From Burkholderiales bacterium (GTDB lineage: Bacteria; Pseudomonadota; Gammaproteobacteria; Burkholderiales; Burkholderiaceae_C), in contig JACPUE010000023.1 of NCBI GenBank assembly GCA_016192425.1, positions 43,525 to 107,524 of the forward strand: a DNA stretch of 64,000 nucleotides. The letters run 5' to 3'. Shown here in pieces: positions 21,537-31,318 of this stretch (the stretch's first letter is position 1; each line of letters begins with the position of its first letter). The position numbers were made by a program, and so were the translations under genes. A model generated the notes under the pieces. The model was not told where the DNA came from. It saw only the letters and a list, made by a program, of their open reading frames with translations, and did no database searches.

Positions 21537-22073
21537 ATGCGTCTCACCACCAAAGGCCGCTTTGCGGTCACCGCCATGATCGACTTGGCCCTGCGCCAGA
21601 ACAACGGGCCTGTCACCCTGGCCGCCATCAGCCAGCGCCAGCGCATCTCGCTGTCGTACCTGGAACAGCTCTTTGGCAAGCTGCGCCGCCACGAACTGGT
21701 CGAATCCACCCGTGGCCCGGGCGGCGGCTACACCCTGGCGCGCAAGGCCGCTGAAATCACCGTGGCCGACATCATCGTCTCGGTCGATGAGCCCATCGAC
21801 GCCACCCAGTGCGGCGGCAAGGAAAACTGCGGCGGCGACGGCGGCCGCTGCATGACGCACGACCTGTGGGCCACGCTCAACCAGCGCGTGGTGGAGTTTC
21901 TCGATTCCGTCACGCTGCAAAAGCTGGTGGACGACCAGCTCGCGCGCGGCCTGCAGGTGGAAGACAAGCCGGTGGCGCGCCGGGCCATCTCCACCACGCC
22001 GGTGGTCAAGCCCATCCGCGTCAACGCGCCCAATTCCGTATTTGCCCTGGGCAACGTGTTCGCCAAATCCTGA
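21537..22073 (+). CDS. iscR: Iron-sulfur cluster regulator IscR
   Basis: A 178-residue Rrf2-family regulator that carries a 2Fe-2S cluster and represses the isc operon when the cluster is loaded. The winged helix is in [20 protein letters not shown], and the cluster ligands are C92, C98 and C105 with H108 ([17 protein letters not shown]). The spacing between the second and third cysteine is one residue longer than in E. coli. ATG 21537 follows AAGGAGCTTGCG. The C-terminal tail after residue 140 is longer than in E. coli. It heads the isc operon, 118 nt before iscS. Confidence 0.96.
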   Translation: MRLTTKGRFAVTAMIDLALRQNNGPVTLAAISQRQRISLSYLEQLFGKLRRHELVESTRGPGGGYTLARKAAEITVADIIVSVDEPIDATQCGGKENCGGDGGRCMTHDLWATLNQRVVEFLDSVTLQKLVDDQLARGLQVEDKPVARRAISTTPVVKPIRVNAPNSVFALGNVFAKS

Positions 22074-22191
22074 AATCAGGGCGGCGCAGGGCGAAGGCCC
22101 CCACGGCCATCAGGGTCGTGCAAGCCTTTGCCTGCGGCCTGCCTGCACAAGCACCGAAAATTGCCAGCCAGAACCCCACACTGAGCCAGCC

Positions 22192-23412
22192 ATGGACATG
22201 ACTCCGCACTTCCCCATCTACCTTGACTACGGCGCCACCACGCCGGTCGATCCGCGCGTGGCAGACGCCATGATTCCCTGGTTGCGCGAGCATTTCGGCA
22301 ACCCCGCCTCGCGCAGCCACGCCTGGGGCTGGGAGGCCGAAGAGGCCGTCGAGAAGGCGCGCACCCAGGTGGCAGACCTGATCGGCGCCGACCCGCGCGA
22401 AATCGTCTGGACCAGCGGCGCCACCGAGTCGAACAACCTCGCCATCAAGGGTGCGGGCCACTTCTACCAGGGCAAGGGCAAGCATCTCATCACCGTCAAG
22501 ACCGAGCACAAGGCCGTGCTCGACACCATGCGCGAGATGGAGCGCCAGGGCTTCGAGGTCACCTACCTCGACGTGCAGGAAAACGGCCTGCTCGACCTGG
22601 AGGCCTTCAAGGCCGCCCTGCGCCCGGACACCATCCTGGTCAGCGTTATGTTCGTGAACAACGAGATCGGCGTGATCCAGGACATCCCTGCGATTGGCGC
22701 CCTGTGCCGCGAGAAGGGCATCCTCTTCCACGTGGACGCGGCCCAGGCCACCGGCAAGGTGGAGATCGACCTCAAGACCCTGCCCGTCGATCTGATGAGC
22801 CTGGCTTCGCACAAGACCTACGGCCCCAAGGGCATTGGCGCCCTGTACGTGCGCCGCAAGCCGCGCGTGCGCCTGGAAGCGCAAATGCACGGCGGCGGCC
22901 ATGAGCGCGGCATGCGCTCGGGCACATTGCCCACGCACCAGATCGTGGGCATGGGCGAGGCCTTCCGCCTGGCGCGCGAAGAAATGGCGCAAGACCTGGC
23001 CAAGGCCCGCGCGCTGCAAAAGCGCCTGCTCGACGGCCTGGGCGGCATCGAGCAGGTCTTCGTCAACGGCGACCTCACCCGCCGTGTGCCGCACAACCTG
23101 AACATGAGCTTCAACTACGTCGAGGGCGAGTCGCTCATCATGGGCATCAAGGGCCTGGCGGTGTCTTCTGGTTCTGCCTGCACCTCGGCCAGCCTGGAGC
23201 CCAGCTACGTGCTGCGCGCCCTGGGCCGCAGCGACGAACTGGCGCACAGCAGCCTGCGCATGACCCTCGGCCGCTTCACCACCGAAGAAGAAATCGACTA
23301 CGCCGTTGCCACCATCCGCGAGAACGTGGCCAAGCTGCGCGAGCTCAGCCCCCTGTGGGAGATGTACCAGGACGGCGTGGATATCAATTCCATCCAGTGG
23401 GCTGCCCATTGA
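22192..23412 (+). CDS. iscS: Cysteine desulfurase IscS
   Basis: A 406-residue PLP-dependent desulfurase that takes sulfur from L-cysteine for cluster assembly and tRNA thiolation. The PLP lysine is K208 in [12 protein letters not shown], the persulfide cysteine is C330 in [10 protein letters not shown], and [15 protein letters not shown] is the N-terminal signature. ATG 22192 gives a length close to the E. coli enzyme (404); codons upstream in the same frame are spacer. It is second in the isc operon, 39 nt before iscU. Confidence 0.97.
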   Translation: MDMTPHFPIYLDYGATTPVDPRVADAMIPWLREHFGNPASRSHAWGWEAEEAVEKARTQVADLIGADPREIVWTSGATESNNLAIKGAGHFYQGKGKHLITVKTEHKAVLDTMREMERQGFEVTYLDVQENGLLDLEAFKAALRPDTILVSVMFVNNEIGVIQDIPAIGALCREKGILFHVDAAQATGKVEIDLKTLPVDLMSLASHKTYGPKGIGALYVRRKPRVRLEAQMHGGGHERGMRSGTLPTHQIVGMGEAFRLAREEMAQDLAKARALQKRLLDGLGGIEQVFVNGDLTRRVPHNLNMSFNYVEGESLIMGIKGLAVSSGSACTSASLEPSYVLRALGRSDELAHSSLRMTLGRFTTEEEIDYAVATIRENVAKLRELSPLWEMYQDGVDINSIQWAAH

Positions 23413-23451
23413 GGCCGCACCCCACCGCAACCCATCGATGAGGTAAACACC

Positions 23452-23850
23452 ATGGCTTACTCCGAAAAAGTGATCGACCATTACGAACACCCGCGCAATG
23501 TGGGTTCGTTCGACAAGGGTGACGACAGCGTGGGCACCGGCATGGTCGGCGCGCCCGCCTGCGGCGACGTGATGAAGCTGCAGATCAAGGTCAACCCCGA
23601 CACCGGCGTGATCGAGGACGCGCGCTTCAAGACCTACGGCTGTGGTTCGGCTATCGCCTCGTCGTCGCTGGTGACCGAATGGGTCAAGGGCAAGACGCTG
23701 GACGAGGCTGCTGCGCTCAAGAACAGCCAGATTGCCGAAGAACTGGCACTGCCGCCGGTCAAGATCCACTGCTCCATCCTGGCCGAAGACGCCATCAAGG
23801 CAGCCGTCAACGATTACCGCACCAAACACGCCAGCACCACGGCGGCATGA
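23452..23850 (+). CDS. iscU: Iron-sulfur scaffold IscU
   Basis: A 132-residue scaffold on which the cluster is built before transfer. The three cysteine ligands are C37 (GAPACGD), C64 (YGCGSA) and C107 (IHCS), with the conserved D39. The LPPVK motif that HscA recognises is present just before the last cysteine. A Shine-Dalgarno-like GATGAGG lies upstream. It is 6 nt before iscA. Confidence 0.97.
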   Translation: MAYSEKVIDHYEHPRNVGSFDKGDDSVGTGMVGAPACGDVMKLQIKVNPDTGVIEDARFKTYGCGSAIASSSLVTEWVKGKTLDEAAALKNSQIAEELALPPVKIHCSILAEDAIKAAVNDYRTKHASTTAA

Positions 23851-23856
23851 GACACC

Positions 23857-24180
23857 ATGGCCATCACAATGACTGAAGCGGCAGCCCGGCATGTCAGCCG
23901 TTACCTGTCGCGCAGGGGCAAGGGACTGGGCGTGCGCCTGGGCGTCAAGACCAGCGGCTGCTCGGGCCTGGCCTACAAGCTCGAATACGTGGACGAAGCA
24001 GAGCCCGGGGATCTGGTCTTCGAGCAGCACGGCGTCAAGCTGCTGATCGACCCCAAGAGCCTGGCCTACATCGACGGCACGGAGCTCGATTTCGTGCGCG
24101 AGGGCCTGAACGAGGGCTTTCGCTTCAGCAACCCCAACGAGCGCGACCGCTGCGGCTGCGGCGAGAGCTTCCGGGTCTGA
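23857..24180 (+). CDS. iscA: A-type iron-sulfur carrier IscA
   Basis: A 107-residue A-type carrier. The three conserved cysteines are C35 (SGCSG), C99 and C101 (CGCGESF). It carries clusters or iron to client proteins within the ISC system. Six bases separate it from iscU, so the two are cotranscribed. Confidence 0.96.
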   Translation: MAITMTEAAARHVSRYLSRRGKGLGVRLGVKTSGCSGLAYKLEYVDEAEPGDLVFEQHGVKLLIDPKSLAYIDGTELDFVREGLNEGFRFSNPNERDRCGCGESFRV

Positions 24181-24198
24181 GCGGCAGCGGGCTTTGAT

Positions 24199-24717
24199 GT
24201 GAACCTGCAGTCCGACGATTTCACCCTGTTTGGCCTGCCCCGGCGCTTTGCGCAGGAGCGCGCTGACATCGACGCGCGTTGGAAGGATCTGCAGCGCCAG
24301 GCCCATCCCGACCGCCACGCCCAGCACGGCGCTGCGGCGCAGCGCGTGGCCATGCAGTGGTCGGTGCGCATCAACGAGGCCTACCAGCGCCTCAAGGATC
24401 CGCTCAAGCGCGCTGCCTACCTCTGCGAGCTGGGCGGCGCCCCCATTGGCGCCGAGGACAACACGGCCATGCCTGCGGCCTTTCTGATGCAGCAGATGGA
24501 GTGGCGCGAGGCGCTGGACGATGCGCAAGGCGCCAGCGACATCGACGCCCTGGATGCCCAGGTGCGTGCGGCCCGCCAGCAGGCCTTGGCGCGTTGCGGC
24601 GAACTGCTGGACGGCGCGCAGGATCATGCCGCCGCCGCAGCCCAGGTGCGGGCGCTGATGTTCATCGAGCGCTTTGCGCGCGATATCGATCGCCGCCTCG
24701 AACAACTGGGACAATAG
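24199..24717 (+). CDS. hscB: Co-chaperone HscB
   Basis: A 172-residue J-domain protein that brings IscU to HscA and stimulates its ATPase. The HPD tripeptide is in RQAHPDRHAQHG near residue 35, followed by the three-helix C-terminal domain. The start is GTG at 24199, 18 nt after the iscA stop; no better ATG is available without losing the fold start DFTLFGLPRRF. Next gene is hscA. Confidence 0.93.
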   Translation: MNLQSDDFTLFGLPRRFAQERADIDARWKDLQRQAHPDRHAQHGAAAQRVAMQWSVRINEAYQRLKDPLKRAAYLCELGGAPIGAEDNTAMPAAFLMQQMEWREALDDAQGASDIDALDAQVRAARQQALARCGELLDGAQDHAAAAAQVRALMFIERFARDIDRRLEQLGQ

Positions 24718-24786
24718 CGCCCGCATCCATCCGCCGGCTGCAGGGCACCCGCCGCAGCGGCACATCACCGAACCACTCAAGCACTC

Positions 24787-26649
24787 ATGGCGCTGCTGCA
24801 GATTTCCGAACCCGGCCAATCGTCCGATCCCCACCAGCGTCGCATTGCCGTGGGCATAGACCTGGGCACCACGCATTCGCTGGTCGCAGCCGTGCGCCAT
24901 GGCATGGCCGAATGCCTGCCCGACGAAGAAGGCCGGGTGCTGCTGCCCTCGGTGGTGCGCTACCTGGCCGGGGGAGGGCGCCAGATCGGCCGCAACGCCG
25001 TGCAGGCGCAGCACCAGGACGCCGCCAACACCATCGCCTCGGCCAAGCGCCTGATGGGGCGGGGGCGCAGCGACATTGCCGGTGCGCAGCATCTGCCCTA
25101 TGCCCTGGTCGATGCCGAGCAGGGCGGCATGGTGGGCATTGCCACGGCCGATGGGGTCAAGTCGCCCGTGGAGGTCAGTGCAGAAATCCTGGCCACACTG
25201 CGCCAGCGTGCCGAAGACACCTTCAACGAAGACCTGTACGGTGCGGTCATCACCGTGCCCGCGTATTTCGACGACGCCCAGCGCCAGGCTACCAAGGACG
25301 CCGCACAGCTGGCAGGCCTGAACCTGCTGCGCCTTATCAACGAACCCACGGCTGCCGCCATTGCCTACGGGCTGGACAACGCCAGCGAAGGCATCTACGC
25401 GGTGTACGACCTGGGCGGGGGCACGTTCGACATCTCCATCCTGCGGCTCACGCAGGGCGTGTTCGAGGTGCTGGCCACGGGTGGCGATTCTGCCCTGGGG
25501 GGCGACGACTACGACGCAGCCCTCGCCGAATGGGTGCTGTCGCAGAAAGGGCTGCAAGCCCAGTCGGCCGCCGACAAGGCCGCCGTGCGCACCGCTGCCC
25601 GCGCTTGCAAAGAGGCCTTGAGTGCTACTGAAATGATAGCGTTTAGCGCTGAATTGACGGGCGCTAGAGTGCAATTTGATGTTAAGAAAGCAGACTTTGA
25701 AACACTCACCGCAGCGCTGACTGCGCGCTCCATGGCTGCCGTGCGCCGCACCTTGCGCGACGCCGGGCTGCAGCCCGAGGAAGTGCAGGGCGTGGTCATG
25801 GTGGGCGGCTCCACGCGCATGCCGCAGGTGCGCCGCGCAGTCGCGCAGTTCTTTGGCCGCGAGCCGCTGACCAACCTCAACCCCGACGAGGTCGTGGCGC
25901 TGGGCGCTGCCATCCAGGCCAACCAGCTGGCGGGCAACAACGCCAATGGCGACCTGCTGCTGCTGGACGTGATCCCGCTCTCGCTGGGTATCGAAACCAT
26001 GGGTGGGCTGGTGGAGCGCATCGTCTCGCGCAACGAAACCATCCCCACGGCCAAGGCGCAGGACTTCACCACCTACAAGGACGGGCAGACTGCCATGGCC
26101 ATCCACGTGGTACAGGGCGAGCGCGACCTGGTGCAGGACTGCCGCAGCCTGGCCCGCTTCGAGCTGCGCGGCATTCCGCCCATGGCCGCCGGGGCAGCAC
26201 GCATCCGCGTCACCTTCACCATCGATGCCGACGGCCTGCTCAGCGTGAGCGCACGCGAACAGGCCAGCGGCGTGGAAGCGCGTGTGGACGTCAAGCCCAG
26301 CTACGGCCTGAGCGACGAGCAGATCGCCCGCATGCTGCAGGAGAGCTTTGCCACTGCCCAGCAAGACATCCAGGCCCGTGCGCTGGCCGAGGCGCGCGTG
26401 GAGGCCGACCGCATGCTGCTGGCCACGCAAAGCGCGCTCGACGCCGACGGCGACCTGCTCAGCGAAGACGAACGCACCCACATCGATGCACTCATGCAGG
26501 CCCTGCGCCTGCAAGGCGCCGTGGCCGACGCACCCGCCCTGGAGGCCGCAACCCAGATACTGGCCAAAGGCACCGAGGCCTTTGCCGCCCAGCGCATGAA
26601 CCGGGGCATCCGCAAGGCGCTGGCAGGCCAGAATGTGCAGACCCTGTAA
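24787..26649 (+). CDS. hscA: Hsp70-family chaperone HscA
   Basis: A 620-residue specialised Hsp70 that drives cluster release from Isc[17 protein letters not shown] near residue 20 and [12 protein letters not shown] near residue 204 are ATPase signatures, with [15 protein letters not shown] near residue 335. The substrate-binding half starts after [14 protein letters not shown]. Length matches the family. Codons for residues about 279-299 lie in an AT-rich patch (25623-25682) that is a copy of the dispersed element and yet aligns without obvious length change, an odd replacement inside a conserved ATPase domain. Confidence 0.96.
   Translation: MALLQISEPGQSSDPHQRRIAVGIDLGTTHSLVAAVRHGMAECLPDEEGRVLLPSVVRYLAGGGRQIGRNAVQAQHQDAANTIASAKRLMGRGRSDIAGAQHLPYALVDAEQGGMVGIATADGVKSPVEVSAEILATLRQRAEDTFNEDLYGAVITVPAYFDDAQRQATKDAAQLAGLNLLRLINEPTAAAIAYGLDNASEGIYAVYDLGGGTFDISILRLTQGVFEVLATGGDSALGGDDYDAALAEWVLSQKGLQAQSAADKAAVRTAARACKEALSATEMIAFSAELTGARVQFDVKKADFETLTAALTARSMAAVRRTLRDAGLQPEEVQGVVMVGGSTRMPQVRRAVAQFFGREPLTNLNPDEVVALGAAIQANQLAGNNANGDLLLLDVIPLSLGIETMGGLVERIVSRNETIPTAKAQDFTTYKDGQTAMAIHVVQGERDLVQDCRSLARFELRGIPPMAAGAARIRVTFTIDADGLLSVSAREQASGVEARVDVKPSYGLSDEQIARMLQESFATAQQDIQARALAEARVEADRMLLATQSALDADGDLLSEDERTHIDALMQALRLQGAVADAPALEAATQILAKGTEAFAAQRMNRGIRKALAGQNVQTL
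25623..25682 (+). repeat. Dispersed 60-nt element, copy 3, forward, inside hscA
   Basis: The core at 25636-25663 reads ATAGCGTTTAGCGCTGAA and ends TTGACGGGCG, gap-free against copy 2. It is read with ATA as a codon ([17 protein letters not shown]). The consensus TGA is shifted to GAA. The patch is markedly AT-richer than the rest of hscA. Confidence 0.75.
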
Positions 26650-26670
26650 TCCCCCACCGTTCCACGCGCC

Positions 26671-27009
26671 ATGCCCGTCATCAAAATCCTGCCCCACGCC
26701 GAATACTGCCCCCAGGGCGCCGAAATCACCGCACCGGCAGGAACCTCCATTTGCGAAGCCTTGCTGGACAACCACATCGCCATCGAGCATGCCTGCGACA
26801 TGAGCTGCGCCTGCACGACCTGCCATGTGATCGTGCGCGAAGGCTATGCCTCCCTCAACGAGCCGGAAGAAGAGGAAGAAGACCTGCTCGACCGCGCCTG
26901 GGGCCTGGAGCCGCAATCGCGCCTGTCCTGCCAGGCCATCCTGGCGCAGCAGAACGTGACCATCGAGATCCCCAAGTACACCATCAACCACGCCAAGGAA
27001 AACCACTGA
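26671..27009 (+). CDS. fdx: ISC-type 2Fe-2S ferredoxin
   Basis: A 112-residue adrenodoxin-like ferredoxin that supplies electrons for cluster assembly. Its ligands are in CDMSCACTTCH and the late LSCQA. It is the last isc gene, 21 nt after hscA, and its TGA overlaps the ATG of dnaQ. No iscX gene follows. Confidence 0.95.
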   Translation: MPVIKILPHAEYCPQGAEITAPAGTSICEALLDNHIAIEHACDMSCACTTCHVIVREGYASLNEPEEEEEDLLDRAWGLEPQSRLSCQAILAQQNVTIEIPKYTINHAKENH

Positions 27010-27722
27010 TGGCGCGGCAGGTTGTTTTCGACACGGAAACCACGGGCCTGTCGGCCGAGAACGGCGACCGCATCCTGGAGATCGGATGTGTGGAACTGCT
27101 GCACCGCAAGCTCACCGGCAGAACCCTGCACCTGTACATCAACCCCGAGCGCGACAGCGAAGAGGGCGCCTTGCGCGTGCACGGCCTGACCACCGAGTTC
27201 CTGAGCGACAAGCCCAAATTCGCCGAGGTGGCAGACCAGATCCTGGATTTCATGTGCGACGCGGAACTCATCATCCACAACGCCGCGTTCGACGTAGGGT
27301 TCATCAACAAGGAACTGGAGCGGCTGAAACGCCCGCCCCTGGCCAGCCATGTGGCGGGCATTGTGGACACCCTGGCCCTGGCCAAGGAGATGTTTCCAGG
27401 CAAGCGCAACTCGCTTGACGCGCTGTGCGACCGCCTGGGTGTGGACAACTCGGCCCGCGCCTTGCACGGCGCCCTGCTCGACGCCGAGCTGCTCGCCGAT
27501 GTGTACATCTGCCTCACGCGCGGCCAGGACGCCCTGCTCATTACCGACGATACCGGCGACACAGGCAGCGGCCCCAGGGCGGCCAGCATCGACCTGAGTG
27601 GCCTGCACCTGCCCATACTGCAGGCCAACGAACAGGAGCTGGCCGCGCACGATGCCTTGCTCGCCCAGCTCGACAAAGAAAGCAAAGGAAAAACCGTGTG
27701 GCGCAACCTGCAAACGGCCTGA
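27009..27722 (+). CDS. dnaQ: DNA polymerase III epsilon subunit (3'-5' exonuclease)
   Basis: A 237-residue DEDDh exonuclease that proofreads for the replicative polymerase. Motif I is VFDTETTGL near residue 6, motif II is IHNAAFDVGF near residue 93, and motif III includes the histidine and aspartate of ALHGALLDAELLADVY. The C-terminal segment that tethers the alpha subunit is present. The start ATG 27009 overlaps the fdx stop as TGATG, so it is coupled to the isc operon. A longer upstream frame is overlap with fdx. Confidence 0.95.
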   Translation: MARQVVFDTETTGLSAENGDRILEIGCVELLHRKLTGRTLHLYINPERDSEEGALRVHGLTTEFLSDKPKFAEVADQILDFMCDAELIIHNAAFDVGFINKELERLKRPPLASHVAGIVDTLALAKEMFPGKRNSLDALCDRLGVDNSARALHGALLDAELLADVYICLTRGQDALLITDDTGDTGSGPRAASIDLSGLHLPILQANEQELAAHDALLAQLDKESKGKTVWRNLQTA

Positions 27723-27737
27723 AAGCTGTGCCATAAT
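27709..27737 (+). promoter_or_regulatory. Candidate tRNA-Val promoter
   Basis: CATAAT at 27732-27737 is a good -10 box, with CTGCAA 17 nt upstream as a weak -35. It overlaps the end of dnaQ and would start transcription about 16 nt before the first tRNA. Confidence 0.45.
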
Positions 27738-27759
27738 AGCGGGCTGTCGCAACGACAAC

Positions 27760-27834
27760 GGGTGATTAGCTCAGCGGTAGAGCACTGCCTTCACACGGCA
27801 GGGGTCACATGTTCGATCCATGTATCACCCACCA
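27760..27834 (+). tRNA. tRNA-Val (CAC), first copy
   Basis: Acceptor arms GGGTGAT and ATCACCC pair exactly, followed by encoded ACCA. The D arm is AGCTCAGCGGTAGAGC, the anticodon stem CTGCC/GGCAG encloses TTCACAC with anticodon CAC, and the T arm holds GTTCGATCC. The length is 75 nt including CCA. Confidence 0.97.
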
Positions 27835-27841
27835 GCGTTTC

Positions 27842-27870
27842 TTGGCATTGCTCCTTCAGGGCGATGCCAA
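27842..27870 (+). other. Hairpin in the tRNA spacer
   Basis: TTGGCAT and ATGCCAA pair, extended by GC/GC, around a loop of about 10 nt. It may mark processing between the two tRNAs; it lacks a U-tract, so termination is unlikely. Confidence 0.4.
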
Positions 27871-27871
27871 T

Positions 27872-27946
27872 GGGTGATTAGCTCAGCGGTAGAGCACTGC
27901 CTTCACACGGCAGGGGTCACATGTTCGATCCATGTATCACCCACCA
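27872..27946 (+). tRNA. tRNA-Val (CAC), second copy
   Basis: Identical in sequence to the copy at 27760-27834, including the encoded CCA, and separated from it by 37 nt. Tandem duplication of the gene within one transcript is the simplest explanation. Confidence 0.97.
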
Positions 27947-27954
27947 ACACCACG

Positions 27955-27976
27955 CAGCCCCTTCGGGGGCTGTTTT
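27955..27976 (+). terminator. Terminator of the tRNA-Val pair
   Basis: AGCCCC, loop TTCG, GGGGCT and then TTTTT form a strong intrinsic terminator 9 nt after the second tRNA. Confidence 0.85.
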
Positions 27977-28001
27977 TGCTGGTGCAGGCGGTTCCGCCCC
28001 A

Positions 28002-28646
28002 TCAATCTGCCGACATCGCGCGCCACAGGATGTGGAACAGTTCATCGAACTGGTCTGTCAGCGGGCGCTTCTCGCCGCGCACGATGTGCATCAGCACCAC
28101 GCGCCCGACAATGCCCATGAACACGTCCAGCAGCACCTTGCTGGACACGCGGTGGTTCAGCACGCCGCGCGCCTGGCCGTCCTTGAACACACCCAGAAAT
28201 GCGCCCATCAGTTCCGGGCTCTCGTAAATGCCGATGTTCTTGTGCCGTGACACGGGCACGGCGGTGAACATCAGCAGCATCACTGCCGGGTGCTTGTCCA
28301 TGTAGTCCAGCGTGACCCAGCAGGTTTTGCGCAGGCGCTCGCGCGCGTCGTCGATGCCTTGCAGGTGGTCGATCATGCGCTCGGCCAGGCGTCCCAGCAT
28401 GATGTCGAGCATGCTGTACACCAGCGCTTCCTTGCTCCCGAAGTACTTGTAGATGGTCTGCAGCGATACGTTGGCGCTGCGGGCCACGTCGTGCAGGCTC
28501 ACTTCGTGGAAGTCGCGGCTGGAGAACAGCTCCAGCACGGCTTTCTCGACGCGTGCCAGGGTGTCGCTGCGCATGGCGGCCAATGGCGCCCTGGGGGAGG
28601 GCTCTACAGTGCCCGGCATGGCTTCGGGTCGGTGGCTTTCCTTCAT
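28002..28646 (-). CDS. TetR-family regulator of the beta-oxidation operon
   Basis: A 214-residue TetR-like repressor. The helix-turn-helix is FHEVSLHDVARSANVSLQTI followed by YKYFGSKEALVY, and the C-terminal ligand domain is unlike any I can name. ATG 28646 is chosen over TTG 28664 because a palindromic operator candidate (28647-28662) abuts it; starting at TTG would put that operator inside the gene. It is divergent from the acyl-CoA dehydrogenase operon at 28905, which has a matching palindrome. Likely ligand is an acyl-CoA of that pathway, by analogy with FadR/PsrA-type TetR proteins. Confidence 0.85.
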   Translation of the reverse strand: MKESHRPEAMPGTVEPSPRAPLAAMRSDTLARVEKAVLELFSSRDFHEVSLHDVARSANVSLQTIYKYFGSKEALVYSMLDIMLGRLAERMIDHLQGIDDARERLRKTCWVTLDYMDKHPAVMLLMFTAVPVSRHKNIGIYESPELMGAFLGVFKDGQARGVLNHRVSSKVLLDVFMGIVGRVVLMHIVRGEKRPLTDQFDELFHILWRAMSAD

Positions 28647-28662
28647 GGTAATTGATGTTACC
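28647..28662. promoter_or_regulatory. Candidate TetR operator 1
   Basis: GGTAA-N6-TTACC immediately before the TetR start codon. The half-sites are a perfect inverted repeat and match operator 2 exactly in sequence and spacing. This would allow autoregulation. Confidence 0.55.
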
Positions 28663-28825
28663 AAATGACCAGGCTGGCAGTGAAATGCGTTTGCGTCACC
28701 TTGCGCAATGCTTACGTATTGGTCACCATTCGAACTGTTGCGTTACCTGCTGAATTGATAATTTTCAGGGGCTGCACACCATTCCGGCAGGGGATATGGT
28801 CATGGTTTTCCTCGGTGTTCCATTG

Positions 28826-28841
28826 GGTAATTTTTATTACC
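28826..28841. promoter_or_regulatory. Candidate TetR operator 2
   Basis: GGTAA-N6-TTACC lies 63 nt before the GTG start of the acyl-CoA dehydrogenase gene. The 240-nt intergenic stretch is otherwise without a gene and AT-rich for this genome, as expected for a divergent control region. Confidence 0.55.
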
Positions 28842-28904
28842 GTAGCTCCCTGATCTACCTGCTGACAAGCGTTATGGAACCGATTTTTTGCAAGGAGCCT
28901 TTCT

Positions 28905-30059
28905 GTGGCCATTCACAACTTCGCCGCCGCCTGGATGACCGATGAGCACCAGATGCTGTTCGACACGGCCAGCCGTTTTTTCAAGGAGCAATGGGCTCCC
29001 AAGGATGAGGCCTGGCGCCATGCCGGCATGATGGACCGCAGCGCCTGGGAAGAGGCCGGGGCCAACGGCTTTCTGTGCGCGTCCATGCCCGAGGAATATG
29101 GCGGCGCAGGCGGCGACTTCGGCCACGAGGCCGTGCTGATCCTGGCCCAGGGCGCGGCGGGCATCGCGGGTTTTGGCGGCTCGCTGCACTCGGGCATCGT
29201 GGCGCCCTACATCCTGCACCACGGCACCGAAGAACAGAAAAAGCGCTGGCTGCCGCGCCTGGCCACGGGCGAGCTGATCGGCGCCATCGCCATGACCGAG
29301 CCCGGCACGGGCTCCGACCTGCAGGGCGTGCGCACCACGGCCGTCAAGGAGGGTGACAGCTACCGCATCAACGGCAGCAAGACCTTCATCACCAACGGCC
29401 AACTGGCCAACCTTGTCATCGTGGTCTGCAAGACCGACAAGGACCAGGGCGCGCAGGGTATGTCGCTGGTGGTCGTCGAGACCGACCAGGCGCAGGGCTT
29501 CCGCCGGGGCCGCAACCTCGACAAGCTGGGCATGGATGCGCAGGACACCTCCGAGCTGTTCTTTGACGACGTGGTGGTGCCCACCACCAACCTGCTGGGC
29601 GGGCAGGAGGGCATGGGCTTCATCCAGCTCATGCAGGAACTGCCGCAGGAGCGCCTGATCGTCGCCCTGGCGGGCATTGCCGCCATGGAACTGGCCATGC
29701 AGGAAACCCTGGCCTACACCAAGGAGCGCCAGGCCTTCGGCAAGCCCATCTTTGCCTTCCAGAACACGCGTTTCAAGCTGGCCGAGTGCCAGGCGCTGCT
29801 GATGGCCTCGCGCGCGCTGGTCGATGCGGCCATGGCCGCGCACCTCAAGGGCGAACTGGGCGTGGAGCGCGCCGCGCTTATCAAGTACTGGATCACCGAC
29901 AACCAGTGCAAGCTGATCGACGAATGCCTGCAGCTCTTTGGCGGCTACGGCTACATGAAGGAATACCCGATTGCCCGCCTGTATGCCGACGCGCGCGTGC
30001 AGCGTATCTACGGCGGCACCAACGAAATCATGAAGGAGCTGGCCTCGCGCTTCCTGTGA
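28905..30059 (+). CDS. Acyl-CoA dehydrogenase
   Basis: A 384-residue FAD-linked acyl-CoA dehydrogenase, first gene of the TetR-linked operon. [14 protein letters not shown] near residue 130 and [19 protein letters not shown] near 345 are the signatures. As in the 4.7 kb paralogue, IYGGTNEIM lacks the MCAD-type glutamate, and a glutamate in [10 protein letters not shown] near residue 248 fits the isovaleryl/long-chain class. The start is GTG 28905 behind AAGGAG at 28892-28897. It shares clear similarity with the paralogue at 4727-5884. Substrate unknown. Confidence 0.93.
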   Translation: MAIHNFAAAWMTDEHQMLFDTASRFFKEQWAPKDEAWRHAGMMDRSAWEEAGANGFLCASMPEEYGGAGGDFGHEAVLILAQGAAGIAGFGGSLHSGIVAPYILHHGTEEQKKRWLPRLATGELIGAIAMTEPGTGSDLQGVRTTAVKEGDSYRINGSKTFITNGQLANLVIVVCKTDKDQGAQGMSLVVVETDQAQGFRRGRNLDKLGMDAQDTSELFFDDVVVPTTNLLGGQEGMGFIQLMQELPQERLIVALAGIAAMELAMQETLAYTKERQAFGKPIFAFQNTRFKLAECQALLMASRALVDAAMAAHLKGELGVERAALIKYWITDNQCKLIDECLQLFGGYGYMKEYPIARLYADARVQRIYGGTNEIMKELASRFL

Positions 30060-30099
30060 CGCCAATCCTTTTCATCCACCTATTCACCAAGGAGCTTCC

Positions 30100-31305
30100 A
30101 TGACCGAAGCCTATATTTACGACGCCGTGCGCACCCCGCGCGGCAAGGGCAAGAAGGACGGCAGCCTGCACCAGGCCACGCCCGTGTGGCTGCTGCGCAC
30201 GCTGCTGCAGGCGCTGCAGGCGCGCAACCAACTCGACACCGCGCTGGTCGATGACCTGGTGCTGGGCTGCGTCACCCCCGTGGGCGAGCAGGGCGCCGAC
30301 ATCGCCCGCACCGCCGTGCTGGACGCGGGCTGGGCGCAAACCGTGGCGGGCGTGACGCTGTCGCGCTTTTGCGCCTCGGGCCTGGAGTCCGTCAACCTGG
30401 CCACGGCCAAGATCATGTCCGGCATGGAGGACATGGTGGTCGCGGGCGGCGTGGAGTCCATGAGCCGCTGGGCCATGGGCAGCGACGGCGGCGCCTGGGT
30501 CATGGACCCGCGTGTCAACAGCGGCACGGCCTTCATTCCGCAGGGCATCAGCGCCGACCTGATCGCCACGCTGGAAGGTTTTGGCCGCGCCGATCTGGAC
30601 GGCTTTGCCGCCGAGTCGCACCGCCGCGCCGCGCAGGCCCAGGCCGAAGGGCGCTTTGCGCGCTCCATCGTGCCGGTCACGGACATCAACGGCATGGTGA
30701 TGCTGGACCGCGACGAGACCGTGCGCCCCGGCGCCTCGGTCGAATCGCTGGCCAAGCTCAACCCCTCGTTCGAGATGATGGGCAGCATGGGCTTTGACGC
30801 CACTGCGCTGGACAAGTACACCACCATCGAAAAAATCCACCACCCCCACCACGCGGGCAACTCCTCGGGCATCGTCGATGGCGCGGCGCTGATGCTGCTG
30901 GGCAGCAAGGCGGCGGGCGACAAGGCGGGCCTCAAGCCCCGCGCCAAGGTGCGCATGTGCGCCGTCATCGGCTCCGAGCCCACCATCATGCTGACCGGCC
31001 CCACGCCCGCCGTGCGCAAGGCCCTGGCCAAGGCGGGCATGGCGGTATCGGACATCGACCTGTGGGAGGTAAACGAAGCCTTTGCCACCGTGCCCATGAA
31101 GACGGCGCGCGACCTGGGCGTTTCGCTCGACCGCGTGAACGTCAACGGCGGCGCCATTGCCATGGGCCACCCGCTGGGCGCCACGGGCGCCATCATCCTG
31201 GGCACGGCGCTGGACGAGCTGGAGCGCACCGGCCAATCCACGGCCCTGGCCACCCTGTGCGTCGGTGCCGGCATGGGCATCGCCACCATCATCGAACGCG
31301 TTTGA
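30100..31305 (+). CDS. Acetyl-CoA C-acyltransferase (thiolase)
   Basis: A 401-residue thiolase that cleaves 3-ketoacyl-CoA with CoA. The nucleophile is in [13 protein letters not shown] near residue 92; the C-terminal signatures are [15 protein letters not shown] near 350 and the acid/base cysteine in TLCVGAGMG near 387. AAGGAG precedes ATG 30100. It lies 40 nt after the dehydrogenase gene and 13 nt before the multifunctional gene, an order typical for beta-oxidation (FadA-like) operons. Confidence 0.94.
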   Translation: MTEAYIYDAVRTPRGKGKKDGSLHQATPVWLLRTLLQALQARNQLDTALVDDLVLGCVTPVGEQGADIARTAVLDAGWAQTVAGVTLSRFCASGLESVNLATAKIMSGMEDMVVAGGVESMSRWAMGSDGGAWVMDPRVNSGTAFIPQGISADLIATLEGFGRADLDGFAAESHRRAAQAQAEGRFARSIVPVTDINGMVMLDRDETVRPGASVESLAKLNPSFEMMGSMGFDATALDKYTTIEKIHHPHHAGNSSGIVDGAALMLLGSKAAGDKAGLKPRAKVRMCAVIGSEPTIMLTGPTPAVRKALAKAGMAVSDIDLWEVNEAFATVPMKTARDLGVSLDRVNVNGGAIAMGHPLGATGAIILGTALDELERTGQSTALATLCVGAGMGIATIIERV

Positions 31306-31318
31306 ACGAGGCGAACCC

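Noticed and set aside
22021..27006. A 1661-codon open frame on the minus strand across the whole isc operon
   Set aside because: It is antisense to eight well-identified genes, shows no domain, and is rich in His, Gly, Val and Gln as expected for the complement of GC-biased codons.
27820..28227. A 135-codon frame starting in the tRNA pair
   Set aside because: It reads through the tRNA spacer, the second tRNA and the terminator, and then antisense to the TetR gene.
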